A DNA stretch of 64,000 nt from Nereocystis luetkeana (lineage: Eukaryota > Sar > Phaeophyceae > Laminariales > Laminariaceae): the NCBI GenBank assembly GCA_031213475.1, contig JARUPZ010000013.1, positions 10,456,794 through 10,520,793 of the forward strand. The letters are read 5' to 3'. The notes beneath the pieces were generated by a model. It saw only the letters and a program-made list of their open reading frames with translations, did no database searches and was not told the DNA's origin. Below are positions 11,537-22,798 of this stretch, piece by piece; position 1 is the stretch's first letter, and each line of letters opens with the position of its first letter. The translations under genes and the position numbers were made by a program.

Positions 11537-12638
11537 TCAACACACGACCCGATCGCCTCGCTTGTTCGGCGTCTTGCGGCGATAAAGCGGCGCCATTCCC
11601 GGTAGCTTGTGCTTAGCGCAGTGCGACGCCCCGTTGCCGTCGTCCTTGACGCCGAACGAAGCGGAAATCTGGCAGTTCTCGAACACACACCGCCGATTGT
11701 GCACGTCCACCATGCCTTCCTCTTTATGCTTCGAGCACCGCGACCCCCTCTTATCCCCGGGCATCCCGTAGTACGGCTGGGTGTTGCACCCCTCGTACCC
11801 ACAGCGCCGAGACTTGATGTTTACCATCCCCGCCATCTGGTGCACGGCGCAGCGCGTCGCGAGGGTGCCCCCCTCTATGGCGTGCGTCGGCTGCGTCACG
11901 CAGCCGGGCTCGTCGCAGCGCCGGTTGATAACGTCCACCATGCCGGGACCCTTGTGCTTGCCACACATGCTAGGTTTCTTGTCTCCGTCGTTACCGTAAC
12001 TGGGGCGGGTGGAGCACCCAGGGTGGCTGCACCGCTGCCCCTTGGTCTTCACCATTCCCGGAAGCTTGTGCATTGCGCAGTGGCTCCCACCTCGGTTACC
12101 CTCCAGCCCATAGTAAGGCTGCACGGTGCACCCCGGGAATTCGCAGTGCCGGTGGACGATGTTGATCATACCTGGGTCCTTGTGCTTCGCGCACCTCTTC
12201 GCCTTGGGGTCGCCGTGCACCCCGTACGTGGGCTGGGTGAGGCAGCCCTCGAACTCGCACCGCCTGCTCTTGACGTCTACCATCCCGGGCAGCTTATGGA
12301 CCGCGCACCGCCGCCGCCTCTTCTCTCCCTCCGTCCCGTAGTACGGCAGCGTCGGGCACCCCGGATGCTCGCAGCAAGGAGCCTTTACGTCGACCATGCC
12401 CTCCATCCGGTGCTTGCCGCAGCGCCGCGCGCGCCTCTTTCCCTTGACGTTGTATGATGGGTAAGTGGAGCAGCCCTCGAAGTCGCAGCAGCGACTCTTG
12501 ATGTACTTGACGCTTACCATGCCCTCGGAGCGATGTGCGGAACACGCCGTCGGTCTCTTCTCGCCCTGTATGCCGAAGGATGGCCGAGTGGTACAGCCGG
12601 GGAACGCACACTCATTGCGGACCAGCAAGGCGATGTCC
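11537..12638 (-). CDS. EsV-1-7 repeat protein (nine Cys/His repeats)
   Basis: A 363-residue open frame (plus a few residues to the proposed acceptor) contains nine tandem repeats of about 38 residues with the pattern C-x4-C-x16-C-x2-H-x12, for example CEFEGCLTQPTYGVHG followed by CAKHKDPGM. This is the EsV-1-7 motif, named from a phaeovirus gene and found in large numbers in brown algae; one member, IMMEDIATE UPRIGHT, controls early sporophyte development in Ectocarpus. The Cys and His probably bind zinc, which is inference. Every repeat keeps the three Cys and the His; the last has one extra residue between the second and third Cys, and the first has a longer linker. No in-frame ATG precedes repeat 1; a good acceptor (GACGCTTACAG) at 12639 suggests an upstream exon carrying the start. 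The C-terminus after repeat 9 is short and basic. Confidence 0.85.
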
Positions 12639-14798
12639 CTGTAAGCGTCGTCGAGCGAGGTCGGAGGACAGTGTCTTGCGTGTTTAGCAGGGCTGCGACT
12701 TGGCCAACTAAAAGTCGCCGACTAGCAACTAGTTGGCTATGATACATCGGTGTTACAGATAATTGCGTGGGGTAAAATGCGAAGTTCTGCGTCTTTGCAT
12801 CATCTGACTGGCGTGCGTTCGCGGCTCAGCGCGAGCTGTATATTGATAGCGACTATATATGTTAGAAGTCAGTTAGTCGGCTTACTTCGCAAACCGACGA
12901 TTCACCAACATCAGGTCCCGACATGTTAAAGCCGTTTGTATATTACTACTGAATACAGACCGTATTTGCATTTCGGGGCAGTGGTAGCCGTGGAGTCCGG
13001 TCAGATCACAACCCCACGGAGCCTTCAGCATGCAAATCATGACATCGCAGCTGCACGGTTCCAGAACATTTTCACGAGTGGAGAGAGGGGCCAATTCGCG
13101 CGGCCTCCAAAATATACAGGCGGGGGGCTTTACGCGGCCTCTGAAAAATATAGGGTCCCCCCTTTCACGGCTCCCAAGCATACCGTAATAATGCGAGTAA
13201 ACGCCTCCCCACCCCCCGAACCGACTTTTCGAGCTCGATAATAATAAGAATCTCAGCGCCGAAAAGGGTGGCCGTAGACAGATCTCGTTCAGGATCGTCC
13301 GAACACGGGTCGTTTGGTGTTGGCGCCTTCTTTGTTACGGATTATCGAGCTCGAAAAGGCGGTGCGGGGGGAGGGGTGTCTACTTGCACCGTCACGGAAT
13401 ACGGCATGCCAGATTTTTTATCTGAGTCGAGCCGGAGATTCGCGCCACTCGACCGATCAAAAATAAAGCAATGCCCTATCTTAATATGCATACCCATTAC
13501 CAGGTGCACGTCATATGCCTTCCACTAGAGCGCACACAGTCGACGACAGCTACGAATATGCACCAGCGCGACTTCCAAGCGAGTGAACCACCCTTTCTTA
13601 CGAAACAATATGTGGCCAGTCAGTCCTAGATGGAACGGCGAAAAGTCTCGAGGTGACCAATCGCTCTGTGAGAAGGAGAGCGGCGAAGTCAACGGTTCTA
13701 GGGCCGACGTACATCACGAGCCGAGCGTTTCAAGGGCAACTTCAGCGAGGGCTAGTCGGTGGAAGCGCCACTTTTGGGCTGGGGGGCTAGGGAGGCGGAG
13801 AACAAGGATGCCGCCGTTCGAGTGTCGAGACGTACTTCATTGAGGAGTTTGGCGTCTGCAATGCTGTCGTACGTCACGAGTTTTACAAGCAAGAATCTGA
13901 TCCCAACGTTTGGAATAATATTTCCCATGCACCGCAGCAATCACAAAGGATATTTGCGTTCGTGGGTAGGAAAAAACACAACACACAGCAGTGAGCCTAG
14001 AGCTGAGAAAAGAGGGCACAAGTGGATATTCAACGGACAATCCGCCATCAGCGAGCACTGATCTAGACGTTATAATGGAGAAGGTCTTGCAAACCCTTTT
14101 TAGCACGTGGAAATTGAAATCGTCCGAAATTGACGAAAAACAGGAAGGGCACAAGGTACTCGATCTTGGCCAAACGCCAACACAATATATCGTGTACGCT
14201 GAGAGAGAAGTGCACCATCAACCAATCTCCCTGCGAGTATACCTGCGGGCCCACTCCTGTACGAGTATCATGTGATAAGTGCTTGCACCATCGATTTCAC
14301 TTGTATTTATTGTCTTGAGGTGTTGTATTTGCTTCATATTTATATTCGTACATATTTTCATAATTTACTCTCCCCGAGGTACACTATACTCTATGGAGTT
14401 ATTGGAGCCCGTCTTGTAGTCACGGGCTAGATTACGGCGACGAGCAAATGTGAGAACAGCAACAGCAGCAATCATCGTCCAACTACAAACTTTTGAATGG
14501 CAAAAAAGACGTATATCAAAATCAAATTAAAGCAACACCTTCAGAAATCTGCGCCCTCGTGCATCAACTCCTCCAACGACACTCCCGCTGCCTCACCCAC
14601 TACACCGTAGTCTTAATGCGACCTGGCCCAGATTTCGACAAAATTGGTGATTGTACACACTCACTCCTACTGGTAAGTTCATCTTCAATACGCGAGAAAA
14701 TCCCAGGCGGTCCTGGACAGGGAATGGATTAGGGATATTGTTTCAACTCAAGTATATTCCAACCATTGCGTCGAAGCCGGGCCACGGTCTCCCCCGTC
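12639..14798. other. Region between the EsV-1-7 gene and the Gln-rich gene
   Basis: Should contain the promoter and any first exon of the EsV-1-7 gene (minus strand) and the 3' flank of the Gln-rich gene. I could not identify the missing first exon. One open frame at 13970-14275 is listed separately. AT-rich DNA with weak core-promoter-like words is present, but none is distinctive enough to call. Confidence 0.3.
13970..14275 (+). CDS. Short hypothetical open frame, possible terminal exon
   Basis: The frame is open from 13970 to a TGA at 14275, with an ATG at 14075. The part from that ATG (66 residues) has a mixed, non-repetitive composition that looks coding: MEKVLQTLFSTWKLK, then a Lys/Glu-rich stretch and QYIVYAEREVHHQPI. 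No family is recognised and no convincing splice sites were found. Its position between two minus-strand genes and the lack of other exons keep confidence low. Confidence 0.25.
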   Translation, partial: EKTQHTAVSLELRKEGTSGYSTDNPPSASTDLDVIMEKVLQTLFSTWKLKSSEIDEKQEGHKVLDLGQTPTQYIVYAEREVHHQPISLRVYLRAHSCTSIM

Positions 14799-15575
14799 TC
14801 ACCTCCGTCTACGCTGCTCCGCTCTTCCTGGAGACTCCATTGACCCCACCATCCCATCCACAACCCCAACCCCGCCGCCCGGAGGAGGAGGAAGGCCTCC
14901 TCCGGCCATCTGCATCTGCATCTGCACTGGATGCGCCATCACTCTCCCCCCCAGATCAACTCCCAGCAGTCCCTGACTCCCCGCACCCCCCCCGCCAGCA
15001 CTGCTGCCGCTGTCCACGCCCAACCCCATTCCGCTTTGGCTACCGGTCCCTGACATGACAGCACCGCCCATCATTTCTGACGTTGCGGCCGCGAGCGCAG
15101 CCATCGTTGCCGCCGAGTCTGGCGGTCTCGGCCCCACTAGACGCGATTTCAGGCTTCGCCCGGCAGCGGACCCCCCGGTCAGGGATGCACTCGTGCCGCG
15201 GTTCTCGTGCTGCGGCTGTGCCGTCGGCAGCCACCCTTGGTGCCCCCCTCCCGCCGTCACCACCCCATGCATAACTTCCCCTGGGGTGGCGGTGGCGGCC
15301 GAGGAAGCCCCCACGCCAGGCAGGGGCGGACCTGAAGAGTGGGGAAGAGGAAGATGTGAAACGCTCGGGGTGGAAGATTGCGGGTTGCCGTGAGCCGCGG
15401 CAGCCATGCCGCCCATGCCCTCGTACCCGGCGCCACCCACCGTATAGAAACCCGCGCCGACGCCGGGTAGCCCTGGCGGTTGTGGTTGTTCTTGCTGTTG
15501 GGGTAGTTGGTGTCCAGATGGAGGCGCTACGTGAGGGTGCAGGGGGTGGGTGGGTTGAGCAGAATGCATAGCAAC

Positions 15576-15618
<43 letters not shown>

Positions 15619-15651
15619 GGTTGTGGTTGCTGCTGTTGTTGCTGTTGCTCG

Positions 15652-15684
<33 letters not shown>

Positions 15685-16693
15685 AGCTGCTGCTGTTGCG
15701 GGTGCTGCTGTCGCTGCGTTGGCGCCTGGGGGTGACTCGACGGAATTATTGCCGGCTGCTCATGCTGGACGGCGGCAGAGTGGTGCTGCAAAGCAGCCTG
15801 CAGCTGGGGCGGAGGTTGATGTTGGGGTAGAGGGACTTGGTGAGCCGCCGCCGCAGCTGCCGCCGCCGCCGCCGCCGCTGCTGCTGCCGCTGCCGCCGCA
15901 GCCGCAGCAGCATCAGCTTGATGCCCCGGCTGAGGAATAGACTGAGGAGGCTGTTGACCCGACGAGGACGCTTGCACCTGCTGGGGCCAGTGAGCCGCTT
16001 CCAAAGCCGGCGCTACTGGTGCTTGCATTGGTGTCGCAACCGAACCACCACCCACGCCAGCTTTGGCAACACCCGCAGTCGTCGCGGGTGCCGCAGAGCC
16101 TACAATCGGCAGAGTCTGAGGTAGGTAGGCGGGGTAGGAGGTTGCGGGCAGCCCTACCCCCCCGGCCGGGCCGAGAGCGCCTCCGATGAAGTAGTCGAAT
16201 TTTGTCCCAGGCGCCGACTGGGCGACTACTCCCATCATCCCCGCAGCATCTCCACCTCCAGCGGTGTCCGCCGCAGTCACCATCATCGGCAGGCCGATCG
16301 CGGGCGGGGCCGGACGGGGGCCCAGGTACGAGGTGTTGGTGTTGAACCTAGCATCGACGCCTACGGCGGCCTGTGCGACGCCTGGAGAAGCTGTAGTTGC
16401 CGCGGCTGAGGTGGCGTCCGATGCAGCACCCCGCATAGCGGCGAGCTCGCGCGCGGCAAGCTCGCGGGTTTCTTCGGTACCGCTCGGGGCGATGGGTTGC
16501 TGGTGTTGTTGTTCATGTTCCTGTTGTGGTTGCTGCTGTTGCTGTTGTTCCTGTTGCTGTTGTTCCTGTTGGTGCTGTTGTTGGTGCTGTTGCTGATGTT
16601 GTTGCTGCTGTTCTTGTTGCTGCTGCTGTTGTTGGTGTTGTTGCTGCTGCTGCTGCTGTTGTTGCTCGAGTTCCTGTTCCTGCTGTGGCTGTG

Positions 16694-16725
<32 letters not shown>

Positions 16726-17059
16726 GATTGGGGTTGGGGTTGGGGTTGGGCTTGCACTTGTGGTCGTGGTTGTGGCGGTTCGTGTTGCTGCTGCTGCTCG
16801 TGTTGCTGTGGTCCATGCTGCTGCTGTTGGCGCTGTTGGCCCTGCTCTAGTGTGTGTTCTTGCTGCAGCTGCTGACCGTGGCTTTGGTGTTGCTGGCCAT
16901 GCCGCTGCTCGGGCTGTTCCTGTTGCAGAGTGTGCTGCCCGTTCTCTAGCTCGAGGTGTTGGTTCGGCTGCTCGGGTTGTTGTTGCTGGTGCTGCGCTTC
17001 TATTTGCACTGGCTGTTCCTGCGGCTGCTGGGGTCGCTGCGGCTGCGACGCTTGCTGCG

Positions 17060-17103
<44 letters not shown>

Positions 17104-17387
17104 TGCAGCAAAAGCGGCTGCTGCTGCCCCCCTGCGTCGGAAATATCCTCGAAGGCACGCTTGCGGCCAGCCTCCGGCTGTCCCGTGGAAGTAGCATCGC
17201 GCAATTGCTGGTGGCACTCCCTGCACCAAAGCCCACCGGCCCGCAGACCAGACAGCCTAACGAACAAGTTGACTTCATGCAAAGAGCCTAGCTGCTCGAG
17301 CTGCTCCCGGGTGATCACCCGCAACTGACGGTCTCCGGTGCAACCGGACACAAGCCCACATGAGCCCAAGATGGGCGAGGCAGACAT
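14799..17387 (-). CDS. Gln/Ala/Pro-rich low-complexity protein, possible nuclear regulator
   Basis: One uninterrupted frame encodes 862 residues from the ATG at 17387. The first 100 residues are ordinary sequence with a CRECH motif and a basic patch (EAGRKRAFED) that could be a nuclear signal. Then come a poly-Pro run of about 14, several hundred residues of Gln-rich sequence with pure runs up to about 15, a middle segment rich in Ala/Gly/Thr, a poly-Ala run of about 23, a second poly-Gln block, and a Gly/Met-rich tail. Such composition is typical of transcriptional co-regulators and RNA-granule proteins, but that is inference; no domain is recognised. An upstream ATG at 17432 is in frame, but a strong acceptor (CTCTCTCATCTCTCGCAG) lies between the two, so I prefer 17387 with a spliced 5' leader. 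The reverse strand also reads open for long stretches because of the CTG/CAG repeats. Confidence 0.7.
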
Positions 17388-18366
17388 CTTCCGTGCTCCT
17401 GCGAGAGATGAGAGAGTTCGGCAACCGCGCATGTGGTAAGTTGGTTGGTGTGGTGCGGGCGTCTGGGGGGGTGGGTGGCCATTTTTTGTTGTTTTATCCT
17501 ACTGCGGGCCGTGTACATAGCACGCGCAGTATGCGTGCTGGTGTGCTGGTGTTTACGGGACGACCTCAGGGTGAAGCTGTGCGAATATTAGCCCAACAAT
17601 AGAGAAATGTTACTGGGATTAATAACTATCCATAATGCACGGAAATGCGTGCCATGCAGCGTCATCAATTAATAGCGGCTGCCGTCAAAAACTGATGACA
17701 ACGACGGTACGCTTGACGCTCTTCTATCTTAACGCAGACAAAAGCAGCACGCCATCCCTCCCTGCTTTCGAGTCGTATCGACAAAAAACACACAAATAGT
17801 ACGTATTCCACGACAATGGTTGTTGGTGGCATACGCCTCAACTAACCCTTATGGAACTGTCGACGGAAATATGACGACAACGAAAGACAACTGGCAATGA
17901 CCACACTATAGTAGGCACGCGAAGCAACGCTGGCAGTCAGGGGATGGTGCCTCAAATGTCGGAGCTCCAGTGCAAAAAGTTGCACAACACGCGCGTAGCA
18001 TGAACTATCGTATGCTGCACACTCAGGCTACAGCAGTAATACCAGGTACAGCATCATACTGCTATGGGAGAAGGCCGCACATATACCTGGCAATTTGTTT
18101 CACAGTGTTAGTAGCTGGGCAGTAATGTGGGGGCGTCTTTATGCGCGAAGGAGCGCAACAGGAGCCGGAAGGTTTGCGGCAGCGCAACATGAGCGGCAGG
18201 CGTGCTAGCCCCTCGCAGGACCCTCGGAGGGCCGCCGGAGGCAAAAAAACGTGATGCATGCGTGGATGTAGGCCCGAAAAACAATTGGCTCAAGAGTGAC
18301 GTCAGACGCCCAACACTGTTTTTTCCACCTACGGCCCCTGCTATTTTTTTTTTTTTTTTTTTTTTT

Positions 18367-18543
18367 CCATCCCATTCATTATCTTCGCACATCTTCTTCT
18401 CTCTCTCCTTCCAACTCGTAACTCAGATCCGGGGTCACATAGCAGGCTCTTCTCCCCCCTTCCCGCTACGGTACGTGCCTTCATTTTTATCGCGAGAAGA
18501 TTTCAGCCTTTTCTTCCCTCGTCGACTCGCATCGAATTGTGCC
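18367..18543 (+). repeat. Dispersed element, copy 1 (inverted copy at 25.8 kb)
   Basis: About 175 bp running from CATCCCATTCATTATCTTCG through AACTCAGATCCGGGGTCACA to CGACTCGCATCGAATTGTGC. A near-identical copy lies inverted at 25766-25940, and a third, interrupted copy at 32386-32762. A 25-base T run directly precedes this copy and an A-rich run follows the inverted copy, which would suit a poly-A tail of a retroposed sequence whose sense strand is minus here. Confidence 0.65.
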
Positions 18544-18731
18544 TACCCACGCTGCAAGGCGCTCTCAACAACTATACAGCAGCTATACAGCAGTACGGTG
18601 CCCTACTATACAGCAGTAGTACCTGGTACAGCAATACGATGTTGTTGTAATAGCGGTAAGGCCAAGATCTTCGCCCGTGGCGCTAGCCCTGTGTTTTAAC
18701 TATTAATATTAATAGCAGTGTGTAGAGCTTA

Positions 18732-18951
18732 GGGTGCGTTGTTTTAATATATCTGTAAGCTTGTTTGCGTGATTAAACGTTGTTTTCGGCCACGTTTTTG
18801 CACCGCGCTCAACGCAGTGGACAAACGTGGCCGAAAAGCTGAATCACACAAACAAGCTTCGCAGTGAGTTGAGCGCGGTGGACAAACGCGGGCGAAAACA
18901 CTGCTGAATAACACAAGCAAGCTCTATAGATAAAACTAAAACAACGCACCC
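18732..18951. mobile_element. Foldback (MITE-like) element with 15-bp terminal inverted repeats
   Basis: The left end GGGTGCGTTGTTTTA is the exact reverse complement of the right end TAAAACAACGCACCC. The 220-bp interior is itself repetitive: AACGTGGCCGAAAA and CAAGCTT(G/C) blocks recur in direct and inverted orientation, including GCGCTCAACGCAGTGGACAA and GAGCGCGGTGGACAAACGC. No coding frame. Size and symmetry fit a non-autonomous DNA transposon. Confidence 0.7.
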
Positions 18952-19022
18952 AACGCTCGTACGATCCATTATAAATATATACCAGGTATAATTTTTCCTA
19001 ATTTTATAAAATGTATATAAAA

Positions 19023-20755
19023 TGAATCTCGGCCGCTGTGAGCGAACCTTAAAATTCCGATTTTATCTTCAACTTTGTCTGAGACTCCGGACGCCTTCGC
19101 TTCCCTGCCTTCGTGCTTGCTTTTTCGACCGCTTTCCTCGAGGGTCGCGCGAGCCGGCCTCCGACGGGTGTTCTCCCGTGCGCGCGTCTCGGAGTCTCGC
19201 GCCACCGACGAGCCCGGCGACCCCGAACTTGAGGGATATTTGCTGGAAAAAGGAGACTCGGACGTTCTATTTTCTGTGGTCCTGGAAATTTGTTTAGGTG
19301 TTGTTGCTCCGCGAAGAGCTTCTCGTGACAGGCTTCATCTTACAATAGTAGCTTTTTACTCTCCGAGGTTCGATCTCTCGGTCTTGCTGATGCTACCGCT
19401 TTCTACTGACTGCCTCCCTCGGTCCTGCCTTTCTCGGTGGCTGCCTTCTCTTGCCCCCGTCTCTTCGCCGGACGACTACACGCGCCTTCTCGGGGTATTG
19501 CGCCGTTCTTGGTACCGGATAGTTGCATATATCCCGGTGACTTTGCTTTGTTGGTGTTTTTTTTATTAAAATTTTGATAACTCGGCACATCTTCTCTTTT
19601 TGCCCTACTATTGTTCTAAAAGGTACACGGGTGGCTCGTGTACTCAGCATCTGAACGATTGAAGGGTTCACCATTTGTTCGGAGGATTTTTTATTGGTTC
19701 AAACTGACAGTCCCGTTTACGACCACGAACTCGAAGAATATTTGCTGCGGTGAGGAGACACGGAGGCTCTATCTTCAGTTTGAGCGAAGCCTTCGCTTCC
19801 CATTTAGTCTTGAACTTTGTCTGGGACTCCGGACGCCTTCGCCTCCCTGCCTTCATGCTTGCTTTTTCGACCTCCATTGAAGGGTTCTACTGGCTTCGTG
19901 CTTGCTTTTTTTACCGCTTTCCTCGAGGGTCGCGCTCGCCGGCCTCCAACGAACGGGTGTTCTCCCGTGCGCGCGTCTCGGAGTCCCGCGCCGCCGACGA
20001 GCGCGGCGACCCCGAACTCGAGGGATATTTGCTGCGGAGAAGACACACGGAGCTTCTACTTTTTGTGGTCGTGGAAATGTGTTTTGCATTTATTGTTGTT
20101 CTAAAAAGGCTCCAAGGGTGGCAGGCGTGTCAGTCGTGTACTCAGTATCTGAACGATTGAAGGGTTCATAGTTTGATTGGAGGATTTCTTATTGGTACGC
20201 GCTGACAGTCCCGTTTCCATATGCGAGATCTACGCACTACGCACGCGCAGACGCGTGAACTGCAGTCAGTTGTGGACTCAGAATCTGAACGATTGAAGGG
20301 TTCACTGATTCTTTGTTCGGGGGATTTTTTACTGGTACAAACTGACAGTCCCGTTTTCGTGTGCGAGACCTACTACGTATATTGGCATATTGGCAGTCTC
20401 ATGCTATTCTTGGGTGCGATATCTATAAAAGCTTACCTGGTATTATTTACCTGGTATACTGCTGTATACGTGACAGACTTGATCTTGTCTCATTTTCTCT
20501 CCGAGGTTCGACCTCTCGGCCTTGCTGATGCTACCGCTTTCTCCCGACTCCCTTGCTTTGCGGGCCACCATCGGCCTGATCGACCACCTCGGTCTTGCCT
20601 TACTCGTTGGCTGCCTTCCTTCGCCCCTCTCTCTTCGATGGACGACTGCACGCGCCTTCTCGGGGTATCGCACCGTTTTTGGTACCAGATCGTAGGATAT
20701 TATCCCGGTGATTGCTGTGATGGTGTTTTATAACTCGGCACGTCTTCTGTTTTCG
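19023..20755 (+). repeat. Complex of interleaved long direct repeats
   Basis: Three blocks recur. Block A at 19023-19300 recurs at 19795-20110 (shared words GACTCCGGACGCCTTCGC, CTTTCCTCGAGGGTCGCGC, GGTGTTCTCCCGTGCGCGCG). Block B at 19360-19605 recurs at 20500-20755 (CCGAGGTTCGA, TTGCTGATGCTACCGCTTTC, GCGCCTTCTCGGGGTAT). Block C occurs at 19638-19720, 20140-20220 and 20277-20357 (ATCTGAACGATTGAAGGGTT, CTGACAGTCCCGTTT). The interleaving suggests a larger element duplicated and rearranged. Frames through it are open in places but differ between copies. Confidence 0.65.
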
Positions 20756-21004
20756 CCGGTGAATAATATATTGGGATAGAGACTGAGAATACTACCCATG
20801 TCGTCAGGAGTGGTACGAATACTTCTGTATTGCCGATCGATATCAGGTATCAGGCATCCGGCAGGTGCTCGATACTGCTCAGTATCTCGATTGCTGCCTG
20901 CTGTTCTCAGGATTGAGTGCGATCATGCGCGTACAGTACGCGTCCTGTTCTCGCAGTAATTGATGCGTATACTGCAAGTTGCTGTCTGCTGCGATGCCGT
21001 ACAT

Positions 21005-21165
21005 ACCGCTGCTGCTGCTGCTGCTGCTGTTGTTGTGCTGCTGCTGGTGTTGCGGCTGGGTCTGCACAGCAGCAGCAGCAGCAGCAGCAGCTGCAGCAAC
21101 CGACCGCAGCAGCAGCGATGCCTGCTACTACTCCTGCTGCTGCTGCTGTTGCTGCTATCTTTTAT
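21005..21165. repeat. Facing CTG and CAG microsatellites
   Basis: A run of CTG repeats near 21010-21045 is followed about 25 bases later by a run of CAG repeats near 21067-21095 and another CTG run near 21137-21160. The opposite runs can pair into a hairpin. Because the runs are open in several frames, Gln, Ala and Leu tracts appear on both strands; I do not take these as genes. Confidence 0.7.
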
Positions 21166-22798
21166 GTTGTGCTGCAGCTGCTATCGCTTTCGTGTGCGGG
21201 AGAGGTCGTCTCCTCTGCACAAGCGCCGTTGAGAGTAGGTATACAGCTCGCCTTAGAAAGGGGTGATATAGGCGTGGGTATTGGGTACTTGGCAACTGGG
21301 CAGCAAAAGGGCAGCAATACTACAGTATACTACACTATCATCGTGAACAAAATTAAAGCAATCTCAGTCCTGTGAGAAACCTCTCTTAACTGAGCTGATT
21401 TCTGCCCCCGACAGCAGCAACTGAGCTCCAAATTATCGATGATCTCCTGGCCCATAACATATACCCTGGTACCAGGTAGACGGTTGTGATTTCCGGGCTT
21501 CAGAGTACATGGCTGAAAAAGACAGAAATAATAACATCCCAAACAAATGCTATAAAAGTTGGTCTATAATTCGAGTGAGACAGATACGAAAACTGAGAAC
21601 TGACACTCGGCAGCGCCTTTTCCCTGAACCACTTGGCAGTGTCCTGATCCTGTTCGTAACAAGATCGAATGGTACATTTATGTCAACTTCCTTAAAAGTA
21701 ATCACACGACTTGGCACTGGGGTATATTTTCCTATCCGGAGCATGGGTGCCGGTAGGAGCCCTTGTTGTATTATACGAGTAACAAACAGGGTTTTTTCTA
21801 CCGGAAAACCAATTTAAAAAAATCTCGCGCTTCGTGCTCGCGCGCCTCGTTATAATAAAGCATGTTTTGAGTGTCGGGAGCACTTTTATGAGTCCGATAT
21901 TTCTCACCTGTGCAACAAAGAGCAAGAGTGCTCCAGCCGTCGCAGAGGTAAACAGAGTACTCAGACTGTAAAGCCTGCCTCGGCCCACCACTCCAACACC
22001 CAGCGCCGATGCGGGATAGCCACGTCGTTGAAGATTCCACTCACTGGTACTCGTACGGAGGCACTAGGATGGGCGGAGCATACTCATAACAGTACTTGAA
22101 TCCGATCGGTATCACTCTACGTTTGCTTCTCGTGAGGTGTACAGTTCGAGTGCTGCAAGTGGTATCCACGTTCCGAACTTTCACTCACCTAAGCGCTCGC
22201 CACGAGCCAGGCGGAGCGTCGCCTGCACACGCCGGCGAGGCGCGAAGCTGCCGGAGCGCGCGCCCCTAACCCGTTAAACTGTGAATGCCCCGGAAAAGAT
22301 ATAGAGACCCGGCTGCGTTGATTGGAGCCTTCGTTGATCGGACCAGGCCGGGGGTATGAAGCCCGTCTTGGGGACCCTGCCCAAACCTCCACCAGGTGAA
22401 AAATCGAGAATGAAGTCGAAGCACGATAGGAACCTTGCAGCTCGAGCGCGTGGCTGAGCGACTCGAAATCACACAGAGCTTTTGGGGAGAGTTATGGCAG
22501 CTTGGTGCCGAGGCGGGGGTCGCACTCGGTCGGGTACCCTTCTTGAATCGTGCGCAGACCTGGAATCACAGCCCACTCCACAGCCTACCGCCTCTCCCAC
22601 ACCTTTAGCCTCCAGAGAGAAGGGAAACCTGCTTGGCTCGTACTGATTTGATATATGTACTATTTTACAGGGTTTCGTAAGATATTAGCGAATATTCTAC
22701 ATCACTTTTTCACTTTTCACCCCGCCTTTTTTTTTGTGCGTGGATCGATCACACATGCACGAACGATCACATCACACCATCAGAAATCTCCGGCGAGC

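Larger units (their letters stand above)
17388..22798. other. Repeat-rich region between the Gln-rich gene and TRPT1
   Basis: Diverging transcription units (minus to the left, plus to the right) mean both promoters should lie here. No exon was found. It contains a T/C-rich element copy at 18367-18543, a foldback element at 18732-18951, long direct repeats from 19023 to 20755, and a CTG/CAG inverted microsatellite near 21.0 kb. The GC-richer segment at 22190-22640, just upstream of TRPT1, is a reasonable promoter or 5' leader candidate. Confidence 0.4.

Noticed and set aside
11609-12457. 282-codon open frame opposite the EsV-1-7 gene.
   Set aside because: It is the complement of the regular Cys/His repeat array; the repeat period (114 bp) is a multiple of three and keeps the other strand open.
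16513-17229. Long Ala/Thr and Leu/Val frames overlapping the Gln-rich gene on both strands.
   Set aside because: They are alternative readings of CAG/CTG triplet repeats.
18202-18699. 165-codon plus-strand frame with poly-Phe.
   Set aside because: The Phe run comes from a 25-base T tract and the rest is the dispersed element also found inverted at 25.8 kb.
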